DNA of 64,000 nt from Typhlomys cinereus (lineage: Eukaryota > Chordata > Mammalia > Rodentia > Platacanthomyidae): the NCBI GenBank assembly GCA_023101885.1, contig JALPQD010000087.1:6205016-6269015 (forward strand), in the 5' to 3' direction. The notes below the pieces were generated by a model that saw only the letters and a list, made by a program, of their open reading frames with translations, was not told the DNA's origin and ran no database searches. Positions within the stretch are counted from its first letter, which is position 1. Each line of letters starts with the position of its first letter. This document shows, in pieces, positions 21,259 to 33,814 of the stretch. A program made the position numbers and the translations under genes.

Positions 21259-24200
21259 GTATGTATTTTATTTTAAGTATATTTCTGTACTATATTCCAA
21301 ATTACTCATGAGTCTTTGCACTTGTGTTGTTTCACTGGACTGACCTGACAGTTCACAGAAGTATTGGGGGGAAAAACAACAAAAAAAACCCCAGAACAAT
21401 ACTTTGCTTTCAGTATGACAAGAAGTTATCAGTGTATGGTTCAGGCCAATCTGGTGGTTCCTTAAAATGATCACATCCACAATGTTGATTCTTTAGTCTT
21501 AACACCAGAGTATCATAAGTTATGTAGTCTACCATGGAAAAGTATTGACTTTGGAGTTTATGTTTGATTGTTTGCAGTGTAACATAAGTAATGGTATACA
21601 GGTGATTTTTTTTTTTTTTTTTTGAGATGCAGTCAGACAGTTAAATTCTAGTTCTGTAATCCTACTTGTTGGAGGTAGCTTAATTGTATTGAGAGTGAAC
21701 TTAAAAATGAGTGCTTTTGATAACAAATCTTGTGACTACAAAGAAGTGGATAACTCCACATTATAGCTGCAGTCTGCACTAGCTATTTGTTGATGGGCAA
21801 GTTTTCCTAATAAAGACCATTTGAGTTTGACAGTTTTTTGTTACTAATATTCATGCTTAGAAATACTTTGAGGTACCAAATAATAGCTTTTGTTTGTAAA
21901 TTTTTAAAAAATAGGGGGAATTCAGTATCAAATTGAAGAAAAGTAATAAGCAGCCAGACTGAGAATATGTATAACCATATAGAAAGCCTGCCAGCATCAG
22001 TTGGGCCTGTGTTCACTCCCCACTACTGGCCCCAGTCATGTGAGAGGTATCTGTGTAATTCTCTTCATAGACCTTCCTGGTATAATCTCCCAACAATTGT
22101 TGTAAATCCCAGTTTGCAGTCAGAATTAAATTGTTTAAAGAATTAGAGCAGTTTAAGACTTGGCCCAGGTATAATAATGCTTTAAAATCTCTTACTACAG
22201 GATGTATATAAGCCTGTCCAGATTTTAGTGTCTATTTGATTGAAATTGTTCCATCCAGATCATGCCACTTTTAGAAAAAGTCTAAATTTAGAGAAGCATT
22301 ATTTCTATTTCAAGATGTCACTTCATTATGCCTTTTTCCCTCTGCACTTAACAGTGATCAGGTAGTTCCTGCAGCACAGTCCTCACCTATAAACTGCGAA
22401 AAGAGAGAAAACTTACTACCATTTGTGGGACTGAACAATCTCGGCAATACGTGTTATCTTAATAGTATACTTCAGGTAAAATGACAATTTTGCTATATAA
22501 TAAAACAGTAGTAGGCAAAGAAAGATACAATTTGTATTGTTTTTCAGAATTCAGGTTATTGGATGATTTAATTGTCGGTGTTATGCTTATCTTTAATTGT
22601 AAATTAACCAGAGTGGGCAAAAACGATTCTAAGTTGCATATTACTATGCTTCCTTTGAGGTAACAGAAAATAAAATGTTAAATAAAAGCAAGATACAAAA
22701 ATTCAGTAGACTTTAAGTAGGAGGTGCCAGACGCTTTTTTTTGTTTTTTTGATTCCTGGTACTGTAGTGACTGATACTTTAAACTGTTGTTGCTTTGTTC
22801 CGTACCTTGTATTGGAATCTTCGTGTCTGGGTAGGTTCAGTGTTGTACTTAGTGCTAGTGAGGGAACACTGGGGCTGGTACTGAATAGGGGAGAAAACCA
22901 AGTTTTGACAGAAATCTTAACTCAGTGTTAGGTAATATATATACCTTGCGTTCCACAGATGCATATGAGTTGTGATTTTGTGAAGATGTATTGTTTGTTC
23001 AGTAAACATATACAATGTCACTTCTTTAGGTATTATATTTTTGCCCTGGTTTTAAGTCTGGAGTGAAGCATTTATTTAATATCATTTCAAGGAAGAAAGA
23101 AGCTCTAAAGGATGAAGCAAATCAGAAAGATAAGGTAAAACTGTCAAGAGAAGAAAGGAAATATTTTTTAAAAGCAGAATAGAAAACTAAGGGGAATTAA
23201 TTTGCTTAGAAAAAAGGTAATAGATTTCTGTTAACTTATAAATGTAAATTGAGATTTTCACTCATGTATATTTTCAGGTAATTACTTTCATCATTATAAG
23301 ATAGTTTATGACACTAGTAATAGCCTTGTAGAAAATGCTTTTCGCTTTTTCATGTATATCAAATTTGTCTTTGTATGCCACAATCACAGTTGCTACACTT
23401 GGATATCACCTTAATCCATTGTATTTTTAAATTAACTGTATTTTTGTTTTATTTTGAAGCGTGACCTTACATATTTAAGGATGTACTCTACTACTGAGTA
23501 CGGTCACCCTCAACTTATAGTAAATATATGTAAATAAGCATTGATTAGGAAGTAGTTATTGTCCATAAAGCAAGTGAAAAAAATTAAAATTCTTACAAAT
23601 GTCAGTAAATTTTGTGCTGTAATGAAATAAATGTAGAAAACCTTAGATTGCTTAGTGAGACTCATCGAGAAGAAAGGTACTTGTTCATAAATGAAAATGC
23701 TTATATGCTTCTTACAGGGAAACTGCAAAGAAGATCCTTTGGCAAATTATGAACTTATATGCAGTTTACAGTCCTTAATCATTTCAGTGGAACAGCTTCA
23801 GGCCAGTTTTCTCTTAAATCCAGAGAAATACACTGATGAACTTGCTACTCAGCCAAGGCGACTGCTTAACACACTCAGGTATAGCCTCTAATGAAGTTTT
23901 ATAGTTCTAATTCACCTGCTAGTTTCTGTCTTTAGAAGAGTGATAGGTAAAACAGTAGGAATAAAGTGCAAGGAAACTGGAAATGCCAGACTCATGTCCC
24001 TTTGTATCCCAGATTCTCTGAAAATTGGAAATTTTCCTAAATTTAGTATTAAATTCATTAGGTTTGGATACGTATTAGTCTATTTACAGTTCATTCATTC
24101 TCTAATAGGCATATAGACAATTTTTTCCATCAGACAATAAATGTTTTAGAGTACTAGCCCCATGTACTAATTTGCTAATTACAGTATAATTAATGTAAAC

Positions 24201-27200
24201 TCTAATTAGTAAAATTACCTTTTACTAATGTGCTATAGTGTCTTTTATTTTTAAATATGGATATACAGGGCCCATCTATCACCAAATCATTCTGTGAAGA
24301 TAAAGTCCAATAATTTAATTTTTTTTTTTGGTGGTGCTGGGGATTGAATCCAGAGCCTTGCACTTGCTTCTACTGAGCCATATCCTGTGACTCATGCCAT
24401 CTTTTGAATATGAAAATTTCAAACTTTTAAATACATGTGGTCCTAAGGACTTAAAAGTTAGAAATTGTGGGTCTGTAATCAAAATGTGTTATGTGTAAAT
24501 ACTTTAAGCTCCTAATATTCCTATTATGTGCTTAGAAATATTAAGTTGGTTAGGTTGCTCTTAAACTTTATGGGGCTGGAGAGGTGGCTCAGGGATTAAG
24601 ACTTTGCCTCGCAAGCATGAGGTCCTGAGTTCAGATGCCAGGTCCCCCATAAAAATGCCAGGCAGAAAAGATATCAGCCTGCACTTCAGTCCTGGTGGGC
24701 AGAGCCTGGGAAATCCCAGAGCTAAGCACAAAGGAGGTAGAAGTAATCTAGGATGATTGCTGAAAGTAGTCATCCTTAGTCCTCCACAGGGACACAGTGC
24801 CTTCTGGTGCATACATACACAAAAAAAATAAAGTTTAAAAAATGAAGCTTTATCGTATTGTTCAAAAATGTTATCCTGGACTTATATTAAAAATTCACTA
24901 ACCTGGTTTTTAATAAATGTGGGTGCAATATATTACTTTTCCTTTTTTAAGAAGCATTGTGACAGGATGGCTGTTTTGGCTTCCATCCCAGCTGTTCATT
25001 TTAACTAGCTTCATGACCTTAGGCAAGTTACTTAACCTTTTGGTACATGGTTAGAGTATCTGTCGATAGTAGTGGTAATAGTACCTATCTTATGGAATTA
25101 CTATGATATACTCTCTATCTTAAAAAAGCTCAGTATGTAGTGAAATTCTGTCAGTATTAATATATTTGGAAGAGAGAAAATTATCTTAAAATAAGGTGAA
25201 ATTTTTTATTTTCATTTGTAAATTTAGGTGAAAGGTTTCAAACAAGTAGAATAATAAGTTCCTTTAGATTTTCAAACTTTATGGATTTTTTTTATGTCAC
25301 TTGTCTTCAAAACTAGAATAGATGAAATGGACATTTTTATTTATAGGGAACTCAACCCTATGTATGAAGGATATCTACAGCATGATGCACAGGAAGTATT
25401 ACAGTGTATTTTGGGAAACATCCAAGAAACATGCCAACTCCTAAAAAAAGAAGAAGTAAAAAACATGGAAGAATTGTCTATTAAGGTAGAAGACAAGTCT
25501 CATCAAAATGAGGAAGTGAGTAGAATTAACAAGGTGGAGATGGACAATATGAAGAATTGTGAGGACCATAAAGAAAAACTCCCAAAAGGGAATGGGAAAA
25601 GAAAAAGTGACAATGAATTTGGTAACACAAAGAAAAAAGTTAAATTGTCTAAGGAATGCCAGTCATTGGAAGAGAACCAGAGACAAACTAGATCCAAAAG
25701 AAAAGCTACTGGCGACACATTAGAGATTCCGTCTAAAGCGATCCCCAAGTGTGTTTCTGAAAGTGAGACTGTAAGATCATCACAGAAGAAATCAAGAGTT
25801 AAAATCAGTTGGTTAAAACCTACAACTAAGCAACCCAGCATTCTTTCTAAATTCTGTAGTCTGGGAAAGATAACAACAAACCAAGGATCCAAAGGACAAC
25901 CTGAAGAAAATGAATGTGATCTTGAAGACTTGAAGTGTGACAGTGGTCACGTGACTAATGGTTGTGGACTTGAATCTCCAGGAAATAATGTGTCACCTGT
26001 AAATGTTAGTGATGTTAAGCCCATAAACAAAGGTGCGTATAATTCTTAGACTGACAGGAGTGTGAAAAGCCACAGAAATAATTTTTCTCTTAGATGCTTG
26101 TGTAATGTTCTCTAAGTTTTTTATTTTGAGACTCTTAATAGTGAATGTGAACTGTAGTGCTTAAGGCACTGTACTTGTTTGTGTATATCCAATATGTATG
26201 TACGTAATGTCATTAATCTTATGGTGATGTTAATTTGTGATTTTTAAACTGGAGAACTTCAATACATTTTGGAAAGCCTTTTCCTTTTATCTATAATTAG
26301 AACAAATTCATAGAGGATTGAATCCACTAAGAACGGAGGTAAGGTCCTTATTGAACTAGATTTCTACTTAATTTTTGTTCATATACCCACATATCTTAGA
26401 CAAAGTGTGTAGTTTGATGTGGTTAATGGTTTTATTAAAAATTTTTACTCTGGGGTTATTTTATAAGGACACAAGTTAGAAAGACAACTGATTTTATTCT
26501 GAAGGCTAATTTGTATTGAAAGTTTTTTTTCAGAGACATGAGTAAAGTATAGCTTAATTAGTGAGCTGAAATGTGAAAATGTTTTCATTCATTGTGGCTT
26601 GATTTCAATTGATTGGGTTATACTGGAGAACCAATCTGTATAGGCTTATGTTTTCCTCTATTTCAGGCACAGAGCAAATTGGTTTTGAACTAGTGGAGAA
26701 ATTATTTCAAGGTCAGCTGGTATTAAGGACCCGTTGTTTGGAATGTGAAAGTTTAACAGAAAGACGAGAAGACTTTCAGGATATCAGTGTGCCAGTACAA
26801 GAAGACGAGCTTTCCAAAGTAGAGGAGGGTTCTGAAAGTAAGCAAAATTGGACCTTGTATGGCCCATGAAACAATACAGCCTTTCTGCTATTAGAACCAC
26901 TTAGAAAATTGTAGCGATTTTATGTTAGAATGGAAAAATGGGATGTTTTAAATACTTTTTGGAACTTTTCAGTCACTGAAATCATTGTAGCTCAAGATTT
27001 GAGTCACTTGTGCTCAACCCAAGTGTGGACATGTTGTGGGGACAATCATGAGACCTGTCTACTTGTTGGATACTGAAAACTGGCTTTTAAACTAGTGTGT
27101 CGCCGACCAGGGCACAGTCTAGGCTTATCTTTTGGTGCTCCAACATGTATTTTTTAGCTAATAATTATTTAAAGAGACATACACTGTTAAGGATAGTCTT

Positions 27201-29547
27201 CTGGAAGTCAAACATCAAGATATTTGGGAATGGGTTCACTGCTTATGGTTGTACTTGGAACTGTGATTTTAGTTTTTGAATGTCTGAAAAGACACATATC
27301 TGTGAGTGAACAGATTTTCTTTTTATAGTTTCTCCGGAGCCAAAAACAGAAATGAAGACCTTAAGATGGGCAATTTCACAGTTTGCATCAGTGGAGAGAA
27401 TTGTAGGAGAAGATAAATATTTCTGTGAAAATTGCCATCATTATACTGAAGCTGAGAGAAGTCTTTTGTTTGATAAAATGCCTGAAGTTATAACTATTCA
27501 TTTGAAGTGCTTTGCTGCTAGTGGCCTGGAGTAAGTATTGTAAATAAAAGCTATATGACAAAAATCAGCTACTGTAGAAGTGTAGCTTTGCTTAAAATAC
27601 TGAATAGTAGGAATGTAATACTTCAGTGATATAATTTATAAAGGTTGTCTTAGAAAACTTTTGATTTCATTTTTGGGTGTGGATAATATGAGTGTGGTAC
27701 CTATATGTTTTGACACACATGCAGCATCAGGACAACTTTTGGAAGCAGTTTCCTTAGGAAATGTATCCACCTAATATTTTTGGTATGAATACCATTAGGT
27801 ATGCTTTCTTGGGGCTGGAGATGCAGTTAAGTGATGTTAGAACATCTGTCTAGCATACATAAAATTCTAGATTTGATCTCTAGCACCAAAAGCCACAGTA
27901 TAACTTTTATGTATCTTTTCATATTTGTTCTATAGATGCTAGAACTGATTAAAGCAGGGGAGAAATCTTAATATTGAGATTTTCTTTTCTCTTTATTTGT
28001 CATACACAAAGTTCTACTCTTGTTGCCCAGGCTAGTATCTAATTTGGAACCAGCAGACCTCCTGTGAGACTCCTAAATGTTAAGATTATAGGTGTAAGCC
28101 ACATGCTTGACTCATTTTTTTTTTTTTTTTAAAGAGAGGGAAATCAAACTAAAGTAAGCTGGTCTTTGAAAATCTTGAGAATTTTTATAGTCCAAAAAGC
28201 TTGTAAGTATAAAAATGGAAATTACATTTTGGGTAGGCTGACTTCTGACATGTCATTGTGGATTTCACTGCTTTCTTCAAGTTGAGTACTCATTTGAGTA
28301 CTACAAGGAAGTGCTCATGGTAGTTTCCTATGTTATGACATACTGTGATGTAAAAACTTTTACTGGACTTGTTCTTTATTTAGTACTACTTATGTTTTGG
28401 TTCCAAGATCTTGTTAAAAGATGTAGTAAGGTGAGGTTAGGTGAGATGGCTCAAGTAGGTAACTCTATACACAAACCTGGCAACCTGAGTTCCATGGCTG
28501 GAACTCATAGTGGAAGGCGAAGACTGACTTCCGGAAGTTGTGCCTACTGTTAACTCTCAAAAACTAAAGTAGAGAATTTAATTTCAAAAGTTTAGTCTTT
28601 TAAAAATGCCATTTAATTTTGAAGTATATGATAGGAAAATACTATGCTCCATACCTGAGTATTATCAGTTTTAATATTTTTGTGTATACATTATATTCAA
28701 AATTGAGGTCTGCTTTTTTATTTGTATGAGCACTAAATATTAATTACTTGGTTACATATTATATAAAATTTACATCAAAAAATAGGAAACTTTTTTTTTT
28801 TTTCTTCACAGGTTTGACTGCTATGGTGGTGGACTTTCCAAGATCAACACTCCTTTGCTGACACCCCTTAAATTGTCACTGGAAGAATGGAGCACGAAGC
28901 CAACCAATGACAGCTATGGACTGTTTGCTGTTGTGATGCATAGCGGCATCACGATTAGCAGTGGGCATTACACTGCTTCTGTTAAAGTCACAGACCTTAA
29001 CAGTCTGGAACTAGATAAAGGGAACTTTGTTGTTGACCAGATGTGTGGAATAGGTAAACCAGAACCACTGAATGAGGAGGAAGCAAGGGATGCGGCTGAA
29101 AGTTATGATGGTGAAGAAGCATTAGTCCGAGTTGGTGGAAATGCCCAGCCAAGTAAAGTTTTGAACAAAAAAAACGTTGAAGCTGTTGGACTTCTTGGAG
29201 GACAAAAAAGTAAAGCAGATTATGAACTATACAACAAAGCCTCAAACCCTGAAAAGGTTGCAGGAACAGCAGTTGCTGAAAATAAAAACTCTGAAACTAA
29301 TGATATTAATGGGACCCATGAATCTGACAGAAACAAGGAATCCAGTGACCAAGCAGGCGTTGGCATGAGCGGACTTGAGAACAAGATTTCCTATGTAGTA
29401 CAGAGCTTAAAGGAGTATGAGGGGAAGTGGCTGCTTTTTGATGACTCAGAAGTGAAAGTTACAGAAGAGAAGGACTTCTTGAACTCTCTCTCCCCTGCTA
29501 CATCTCCCACGTCTACTCCTTACTTGCTATTTTATAAGAAATTATAG
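21089..29547 (+). CDS. USP1: Ubiquitin-specific protease 1, complete coding region in 8 exons
   Basis: Cysteine deubiquitinase that, bound to WDR48/UAF1, removes monoubiquitin from FANCD2, FANCI and PCNA in the nucleus (established for the family). Coding exons: 21089-21258, 22355-22475, 23030-23134, 23718-23878, 25347-26032, 26667-26837, 27329-27530, 28812-29547. All borders are GT-AG and in phase, giving 783 residues (785 in human as I recall it). The start ATG at 21,089 opens MPGVIPGESSGPSRGSPSKK, with A at -3. Visible landmarks: Cys box NNLGNTCYLNS with catalytic Cys90; CxxC pairs at 438/441 and 504/507; basic nuclear-localisation-like KRKSDNEFGNTKKKVK in the long fifth coding exon; catalytic His591 in SSGHYTAS; Asp749 in LLFDDSEVK; autocleavage Gly-Gly at 668-669 in GLLGGQKSK. 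No frameshift or lost key residue, so the gene appears functional. Confidence 0.97.
22355..22475 (+). CDS. USP1: USP1 exon 3, catalytic cysteine
   Basis: Residues 57-97. The TGT codon at 22,452-22,454 is Cys90 of the USP Cys box. Acceptor TTAACAG, donor GTAAAA. Confidence 0.95.
23030..23134 (+). CDS. USP1: USP1 exon 4
   Basis: Residues 98-132, VLYFCPGFKSG through DEANQKDK. Both ends are in phase 0. Confidence 0.95.
23718..23878 (+). CDS. USP1: USP1 exon 5
   Basis: Residues 133-186, including the SLQSLIISVEQLQASFLLNP segment of the USP fold. Acceptor CTTACAG, donor CAG|GTATAG. Confidence 0.95.
24331..24395 (-). repeat. ID-type SINE fragment in USP1 intron 5
   Basis: GGTGCTGGGGATTGAATCCA and CTTCTACTGAGCCATATCC: the reversed ID/B1-dID head. 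Confidence 0.55.
24572..24838 (+). repeat. B2-head SINE, copy 4, in USP1 intron 5
   Basis: GGGGCTGGAGAGGTGGCTCA, a TCCTGAGTTCAGATGCC box B, a GTGGGCAGAGCCTGGGAAAT core and CCACAGGGACACAGTGCCTT, then an AT-rich tail. Sense to USP1. Confidence 0.8.
25347..26032 (+). CDS. USP1: USP1 exon 6, long insert exon
   Basis: Residues 186-415. It starts with the conserved QHDAQEVLQCILGNIQETC, then carries the USP1-specific low-complexity, Lys/Ser-rich insert with the basic nuclear-localisation-like stretch. This is the part most diverged from human. Confidence 0.95.
26667..26837 (+). CDS. USP1: USP1 exon 7
   Basis: Residues 415-472, with the CLEC zinc-ribbon half-site (Cys438, Cys441) and the DFQDISVPV motif of USP enzymes. 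Confidence 0.95.
27329..27530 (+). CDS. USP1: USP1 exon 8
   Basis: Residues 472-539, with the second CENC half-site (Cys504, Cys507). Donor GGA|GTAAGT is near-consensus. Confidence 0.95.
28430..28555 (+). repeat. B3-type SINE in USP1 intron 8
   Basis: GGTGAGATGGCTCAAGTAGG, CAACCTGAGTTCCATGGCTG and GACTGACTTCCGGAAGTTG. Confidence 0.65.
28812..29547 (+). CDS. USP1: USP1 exon 9, catalytic His/Asp and stop
   Basis: Residues 539-783 and TAG at 29,545-29,547. Holds the His box (His codon 28,966-28,968), the self-cleavage Gly-Gly codons at 29,197-29,202 and the Asp codon at 29,440-29,442. Confidence 0.97.
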
Positions 29548-29848
29548 TGAGTATATTTTCCTTGTGTATATATTAAACAGCCTGGACAAACAAACATTGG
29601 TAAAGGTGATTACATCAGTCTTTATCTTTTCTTCTGAAGCTATTGGTTACTATTGGTCTCTCTAGGTTTTTATATAAATAGTGAAATTTTAAATATTGAA
29701 AACCATGTTAATTTTTAGAATTCATTTTCCTTAGAGACTAGTGATGCATTAGCTTCTGGGAACGAACTTGTATATGTTCTTAATTGTCCAAAATGGAAGC
29801 AGTTAAACACTTTGGGATTTACACCAATCTTTTGTGTTTGCTTTTTAA

Positions 29849-29854
29849 AATAAA
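29849..29854 (+). terminator. USP1: Proximal poly(A) signal of USP1
   Basis: AATAAA about 300 nt after the stop codon, followed within 10-20 nt by TG-rich sequence (GTGCTTGTATTTGTA). Confidence 0.45.
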
Positions 29855-30268
29855 GTGCTTGTATTTGTATTCTCCATATTCGGGAGTAATTATCTACTTG
29901 ATGTTTATAGGTCTGTGGTTTTTCAACCAAGAAACTAAGAATGTCATACAGTATATTTAGTTTTATAATAGTCATGAAGCCAAATCTTCAATGGGCTATA
30001 TATCATAGGCACAAAGTCTAGAATATGTATATTCACAATGGTGTATATTTTGTGCCTTGAATCACTTTGAAAATGTCTCAGAAATCCTGGACAGTCCCTT
30101 CTTCATAAGACTTTTGTATGTATTTATGAAGATGATTGTGTACTCAAGCAGATCTTTCTGGGCATGTCTTAATTTGTATCTCTTCGTACTCACTGCACGA
30201 TCTGTAAATAGTACAACAAATTTAGAAGGGTGACCTTAAATTTAACTTTTTTTAAAAACTGGGAGGTC

Positions 30269-30274
30269 AATAAA
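30269..30274 (+). terminator. USP1: Distal poly(A) signal of USP1
   Basis: AATAAA in GGTCAATAAAATTTAAGC, followed by TGTG/T-rich sequence at 30,300-30,330. A further AATAAA at 30,490 is a less likely alternative. Confidence 0.55.
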
Positions 30275-30659
30275 ATTTAAGCTGTTTAACAACTATGTAC
30301 ACAAATTGTGTTTTTTTTTCAAAACTTTTTATAATACAATACAGTGGAGTTCTCTTAAAGGCAGGATAAATGTGTTTACACATGAAAGAACAAACATGCA
30401 GTTACCTTTAATTCTCATTTTTTGACTGGAGGTATGAAGAATTTTTCAGAGGAGAAATTGTCTATCCACGGTGTTTTACTTAAGCTTACAATAAAGAAAT
30501 CTGCATCTTACTTGTCCTTAAAGTAGACTTACTGGAATTTGACTTCATGGAATTTAAAGGTAATGCTTTGGGCATACATGAGAACTTAGTTACATTTTAA
30601 ATGTATAAATGCTATCAGTAATATTTTGATAAATTAAGAGCACCAATTAAAATAACATT

Positions 30660-30985
30660 TGGGCTTGGACACAGTTTACTAGGTAAAATGCTTGCTGAGC
30701 CTCATGTGAAGGCTAGAATTTAGATTCCCAGAATCCATTAATGTAGGGGAAAAGTAGTGGCCCACCTGTAATTCCAGTCTTGGAAGGTGGAGATGAGATT
30801 TCCCATGTCAAACTGGCTAGCCTAAGCCTAAGAAAGTTCTGGGTTTCACCAAGAGACTCTGCTTAAGGAATAAGATAGAAGAGCAATTCAAGATGATTCT
30901 ATTTTCTAACTTTGGGCCTCCACATACATGTGCACATGTAAGTTCCCACGTGGCACATGCATATAAAAATGTCATGCGTCCTTAT
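30660..30985 (+). repeat. RSINE1/B4-type SINE
   Basis: tRNA-type head GGGCTTGGACACAGTTTACT, a CCACCTGTAATTCCAGTCTT B1-like middle and a GGCCTCCACATACATGTGCA end. Confidence 0.65.
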
Positions 30986-31359
30986 CCCTTAATTCAGTAT
31001 CACTGATGGACCTTTAACAGTCCTGTGTGCTATTTACAGGCTCTCTAAAACCCAAAAGAAGCCAATGGTGAAAACATAGAGATTCCTGATGTGAGAAAGG
31101 TTACACTACAGCAGTAAGTATTTAGGCAGCCAGGAAATAAGTACCTTAAAAGTAAGACTCTGTTTTAACTGATCAGTAAATAATTGGTATTTCATAATAA
31201 ATACTTGATATTGTCATTGAGAGATGTGCAATCAAAGTTAAATTAAGTCTTTGAGCCTTGAGCTCTTCACAGAGCTTCAATTGTGTGAAACATTCCACAC
31301 TTAACAAATGTAGTGAGTTTTTCTCATGTCTACCCTTAAACTCCCCAGAGAATTAATTG

Positions 31360-32260
31360 GATAGAGCATGTCACTTTTGTGTCAGTTGCCATTTTCTGAT
31401 TGTCTCACACTGAAGCTCAAGCTGGCCTCAAACTCAAGGCAATGCTTGTGAGTGTTGACATTTCAGGCGTAACCCACATCCAGTTTATGCCGCCAGTCCT
31501 GACTTCTCTGTCTTCTCATCTGGACTCTATTTTTTCCCCCCAGTGCTAACTAATCTAGGATCTTGTGTACACAAGTGCTGTACCACCAAGTGATGCCCAT
31601 AGCTCCAGGTTGATGCTTCTGTAGTCTAAGAATGTAGGATTATCTGAAAAAAAAAAGGATCTAGTCGAGTTGATGTGTAGACGAAAGGGACTTGAGGTAA
31701 CTGCTATTCTTAAAGTAAGCTCAAAAGGGGTTACCAACCATCCCCTAAGCTCTTGAAAGATTTCATTTACAAGTGCACAAGCCAAACACATGCATCGATG
31801 CCATGATGCATGAGTGGGGGTCAGATAAAAACTTTGAAAAGTCAGTTCTTTCCCACCATGTGAACTTCCAGGGATCAAATTCAAGTGACCTGCTAAACTA
31901 TCTCACCAGCCCTTTGTTTTCTATTTCTACATTAACTGTAAAGAAATGGCAATGAATCTGGTAAATTCTTAAACTGATGCAAGTAACTGGTCAGTAGATT
32001 GAAGGCATTATTGGCTGTTGCTACTCTTAATTACTGAAAGGAAATATGTACATACATGCCTTGGTACATGGATGGAGGTCAGAGGACACAGTCCATTCTC
32101 TGCTTCCACCAACTCAGATTGCCAGGTTTGTAAATAGGTGCTTTACCTCACTGCCATCAATGCTGCCATTCTACAAGCTACAGTATCTTACTCCGTCTCA
32201 CCCCCCCCACCCCCAAAAAGCTTTGAAACACTTCCAGAAATCATGACCATTCACTGAGGA
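31360..32260 (-). repeat. Cluster of degraded B1 and B3 SINEs between the two genes
   Basis: A reversed B1-like piece near 31,400-31,495 (AGCTCAAGCTGGCCTCAAAC), reversed B3-like pieces near 31,795-31,915 (AACTATCTCACCAGCCC) and near 32,050-32,155 (GGAGGTCAGAGGACACAGTC). No gene seen. Confidence 0.55.
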
Positions 32261-32352
32261 AAAGGTGCCAAGTAATTAAAATGTTAGTTTCTGTTACCTT
32301 CTAGGCAATGTAAAATAGCCTTTAAATTTTTTTTCTTTATCCTCTCGTGTAT

Positions 32353-32608
32353 TGTGTGTGTGTGTGTGTGTGTCAGAGGGCACCGTATGTCCCTATGGAG
32401 GAACAAGGATAAATGGGAATCATTCTGGATTACTTCTACCTCCCCACCCCCCTCCTTTTTTTTTTTTTTTTTTGCTCTGCTCACCAGGGCCAGAAATTCA
32501 GGCTGTCATTATTTCAGCCCTTTGTTTTTACATGGGATCTGGAATCTAACCTCAGGACCTTCTGCTTATGAGTGCAGAGTCTTAACATCTGAGCCATCTC
32601 TCCAGTCC
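32353..32608 (-). repeat. B2-head SINE, copy 5
   Basis: Right end GAGCCATCTCTCCAGTCC is the reversed head. The left end borders a (GT)n run at about 32,354-32,373. Internal CTGCTCACCAGGGCCAGAAA corresponds to the family core. Confidence 0.8.
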
Positions 32609-32716
32609 TAAAATAGCCTTAAAGCAGAGTTCCAGTTGTTTCAGTCACTAAAAATTGATAGCTTAATGTGAAATAGAGAAGTTATCAATTTTAGTTGCTC
32701 ATACTAAGACTGAGAG

Positions 32717-32950
32717 ACTGGGAAAGTGGTGCAAGGGTTAAAGCACTTACTGTACAAGCAAAAGTACTGGGTTCAGATCCCCAGTAAAATGCTGGGTGAG
32801 TATGATGGAATCCCCAGAGCAACTGACTAGCCAAACTAGTCCTACTGCCAGCCTTAAAAGAATAGGGTGGAAGAGATTAAGGATGATTCCAGTATTAACC
32901 TTGGGCCTCTACATACATGCAAAAAAAAAAGCACGTATACATAACACACA
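32717..32950 (+). repeat. RSINE1-like SINE
   Basis: GACTGGGAAAGTGGTGCAAG, TACTGGGTTCAGATCCCCAG and CTTGGGCCTCTACATACATG. Confidence 0.55.
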
Positions 32951-33044
32951 AATAAACACAAAATATATGGAAATGGGGGAAAAAGACATCTGTGAAGACC
33001 AAATTGTTGTCAATAGTAATAGCTATTTCAGACACATGGTAAGA

Positions 33045-33155
33045 TAGTTTGTTGGCAGGTAAGACACCTGCTCTTGAATCTGGTAATCAGTTTGGTCCCC
33101 CAGAAGTTGCCCAGAAAGTTGTCCTTCGAACTCCACCTGTATTCTTTTTCATAAA
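33045..33155 (+). repeat. B3-type SINE fragment
   Basis: GCAGGTAAGACACCTGCTCT, a degraded box B, and GAAAGTTGTCCTTCGAACTC. Confidence 0.45.
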
Positions 33156-33354
33156 TAAAAATAGTAAAATGCTCCCCTCTTGCTCCCTGTTTTGGGGCCT
33201 ACTGAGATGAATTCTCAACCCCCTAATAAAGTAATTTCTGTAACTACATACTTTTCAGTGAGTGGGGTAGATGGGTCCTTCACCATGAACTCACTAATTT
33301 GGAACTGATTAAGGCTTTGGAAATTGCCTCAGTTTTGATTTTCATTTTGGTAAT

Positions 33355-33814
33355 TTTGTTTTTGAACATCTCAATTTATTCTCTGCCTCTTCCATAAAAA
33401 AGTCCCACTCATTTAAATTAATGTAAACATTCACATATTTAATAGTACCTTTAAAATAAACATTACTACATTTAAAAATGGTTCCAAAATGAATCTATAA
33501 ATGGTAATATAAATTAAAAAATATGAATGCTAAAGTAAATAACATTAGCTATGGTATAAATAATGGTAAATGTATAGTGTACCTTTGAATTATTAAAATG
33601 CTTTTAAAAAGATGACAGCATGTTACTGCACTATTAGAAACCATAGCCATTATTCCAAAACCTTTATACAGTCTATATTTGATATTTTGGCATTCTTCAA
33701 TGAGCCACATTAATGCTCTGACTTCCAGAATCACACCCGCATCCTGTTTCAGCAGAGCTGGTGTTCACGCTTGTGTTGGCTCTTTTCACATGAGTGAATC
33801 AAGTGCTTTCAATC
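33355..33814 (-). other. DOCK7: DOCK7 3' UTR (inferred extent)
   Basis: Unique AT-rich sequence between the stop codon and just beyond the minus-strand AATAAA. Confidence 0.6.
33375..33380 (-). terminator. DOCK7: Poly(A) signal of DOCK7
   Basis: AATAAA on the minus strand (TTTATT on plus), about 435 nt past the DOCK7 stop codon, within unique sequence. The implied 3' UTR length is similar to that of the human gene as I recall it. Confidence 0.6.

Larger units (their letters stand above)
29548..30295 (+). other. USP1: USP1 3' UTR (inferred extent)
   Basis: Unique AT-rich sequence without repeats from the stop codon to just after the AATAAA at 30,269. A shorter form ending after 29,849 is possible. 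Confidence 0.65.
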
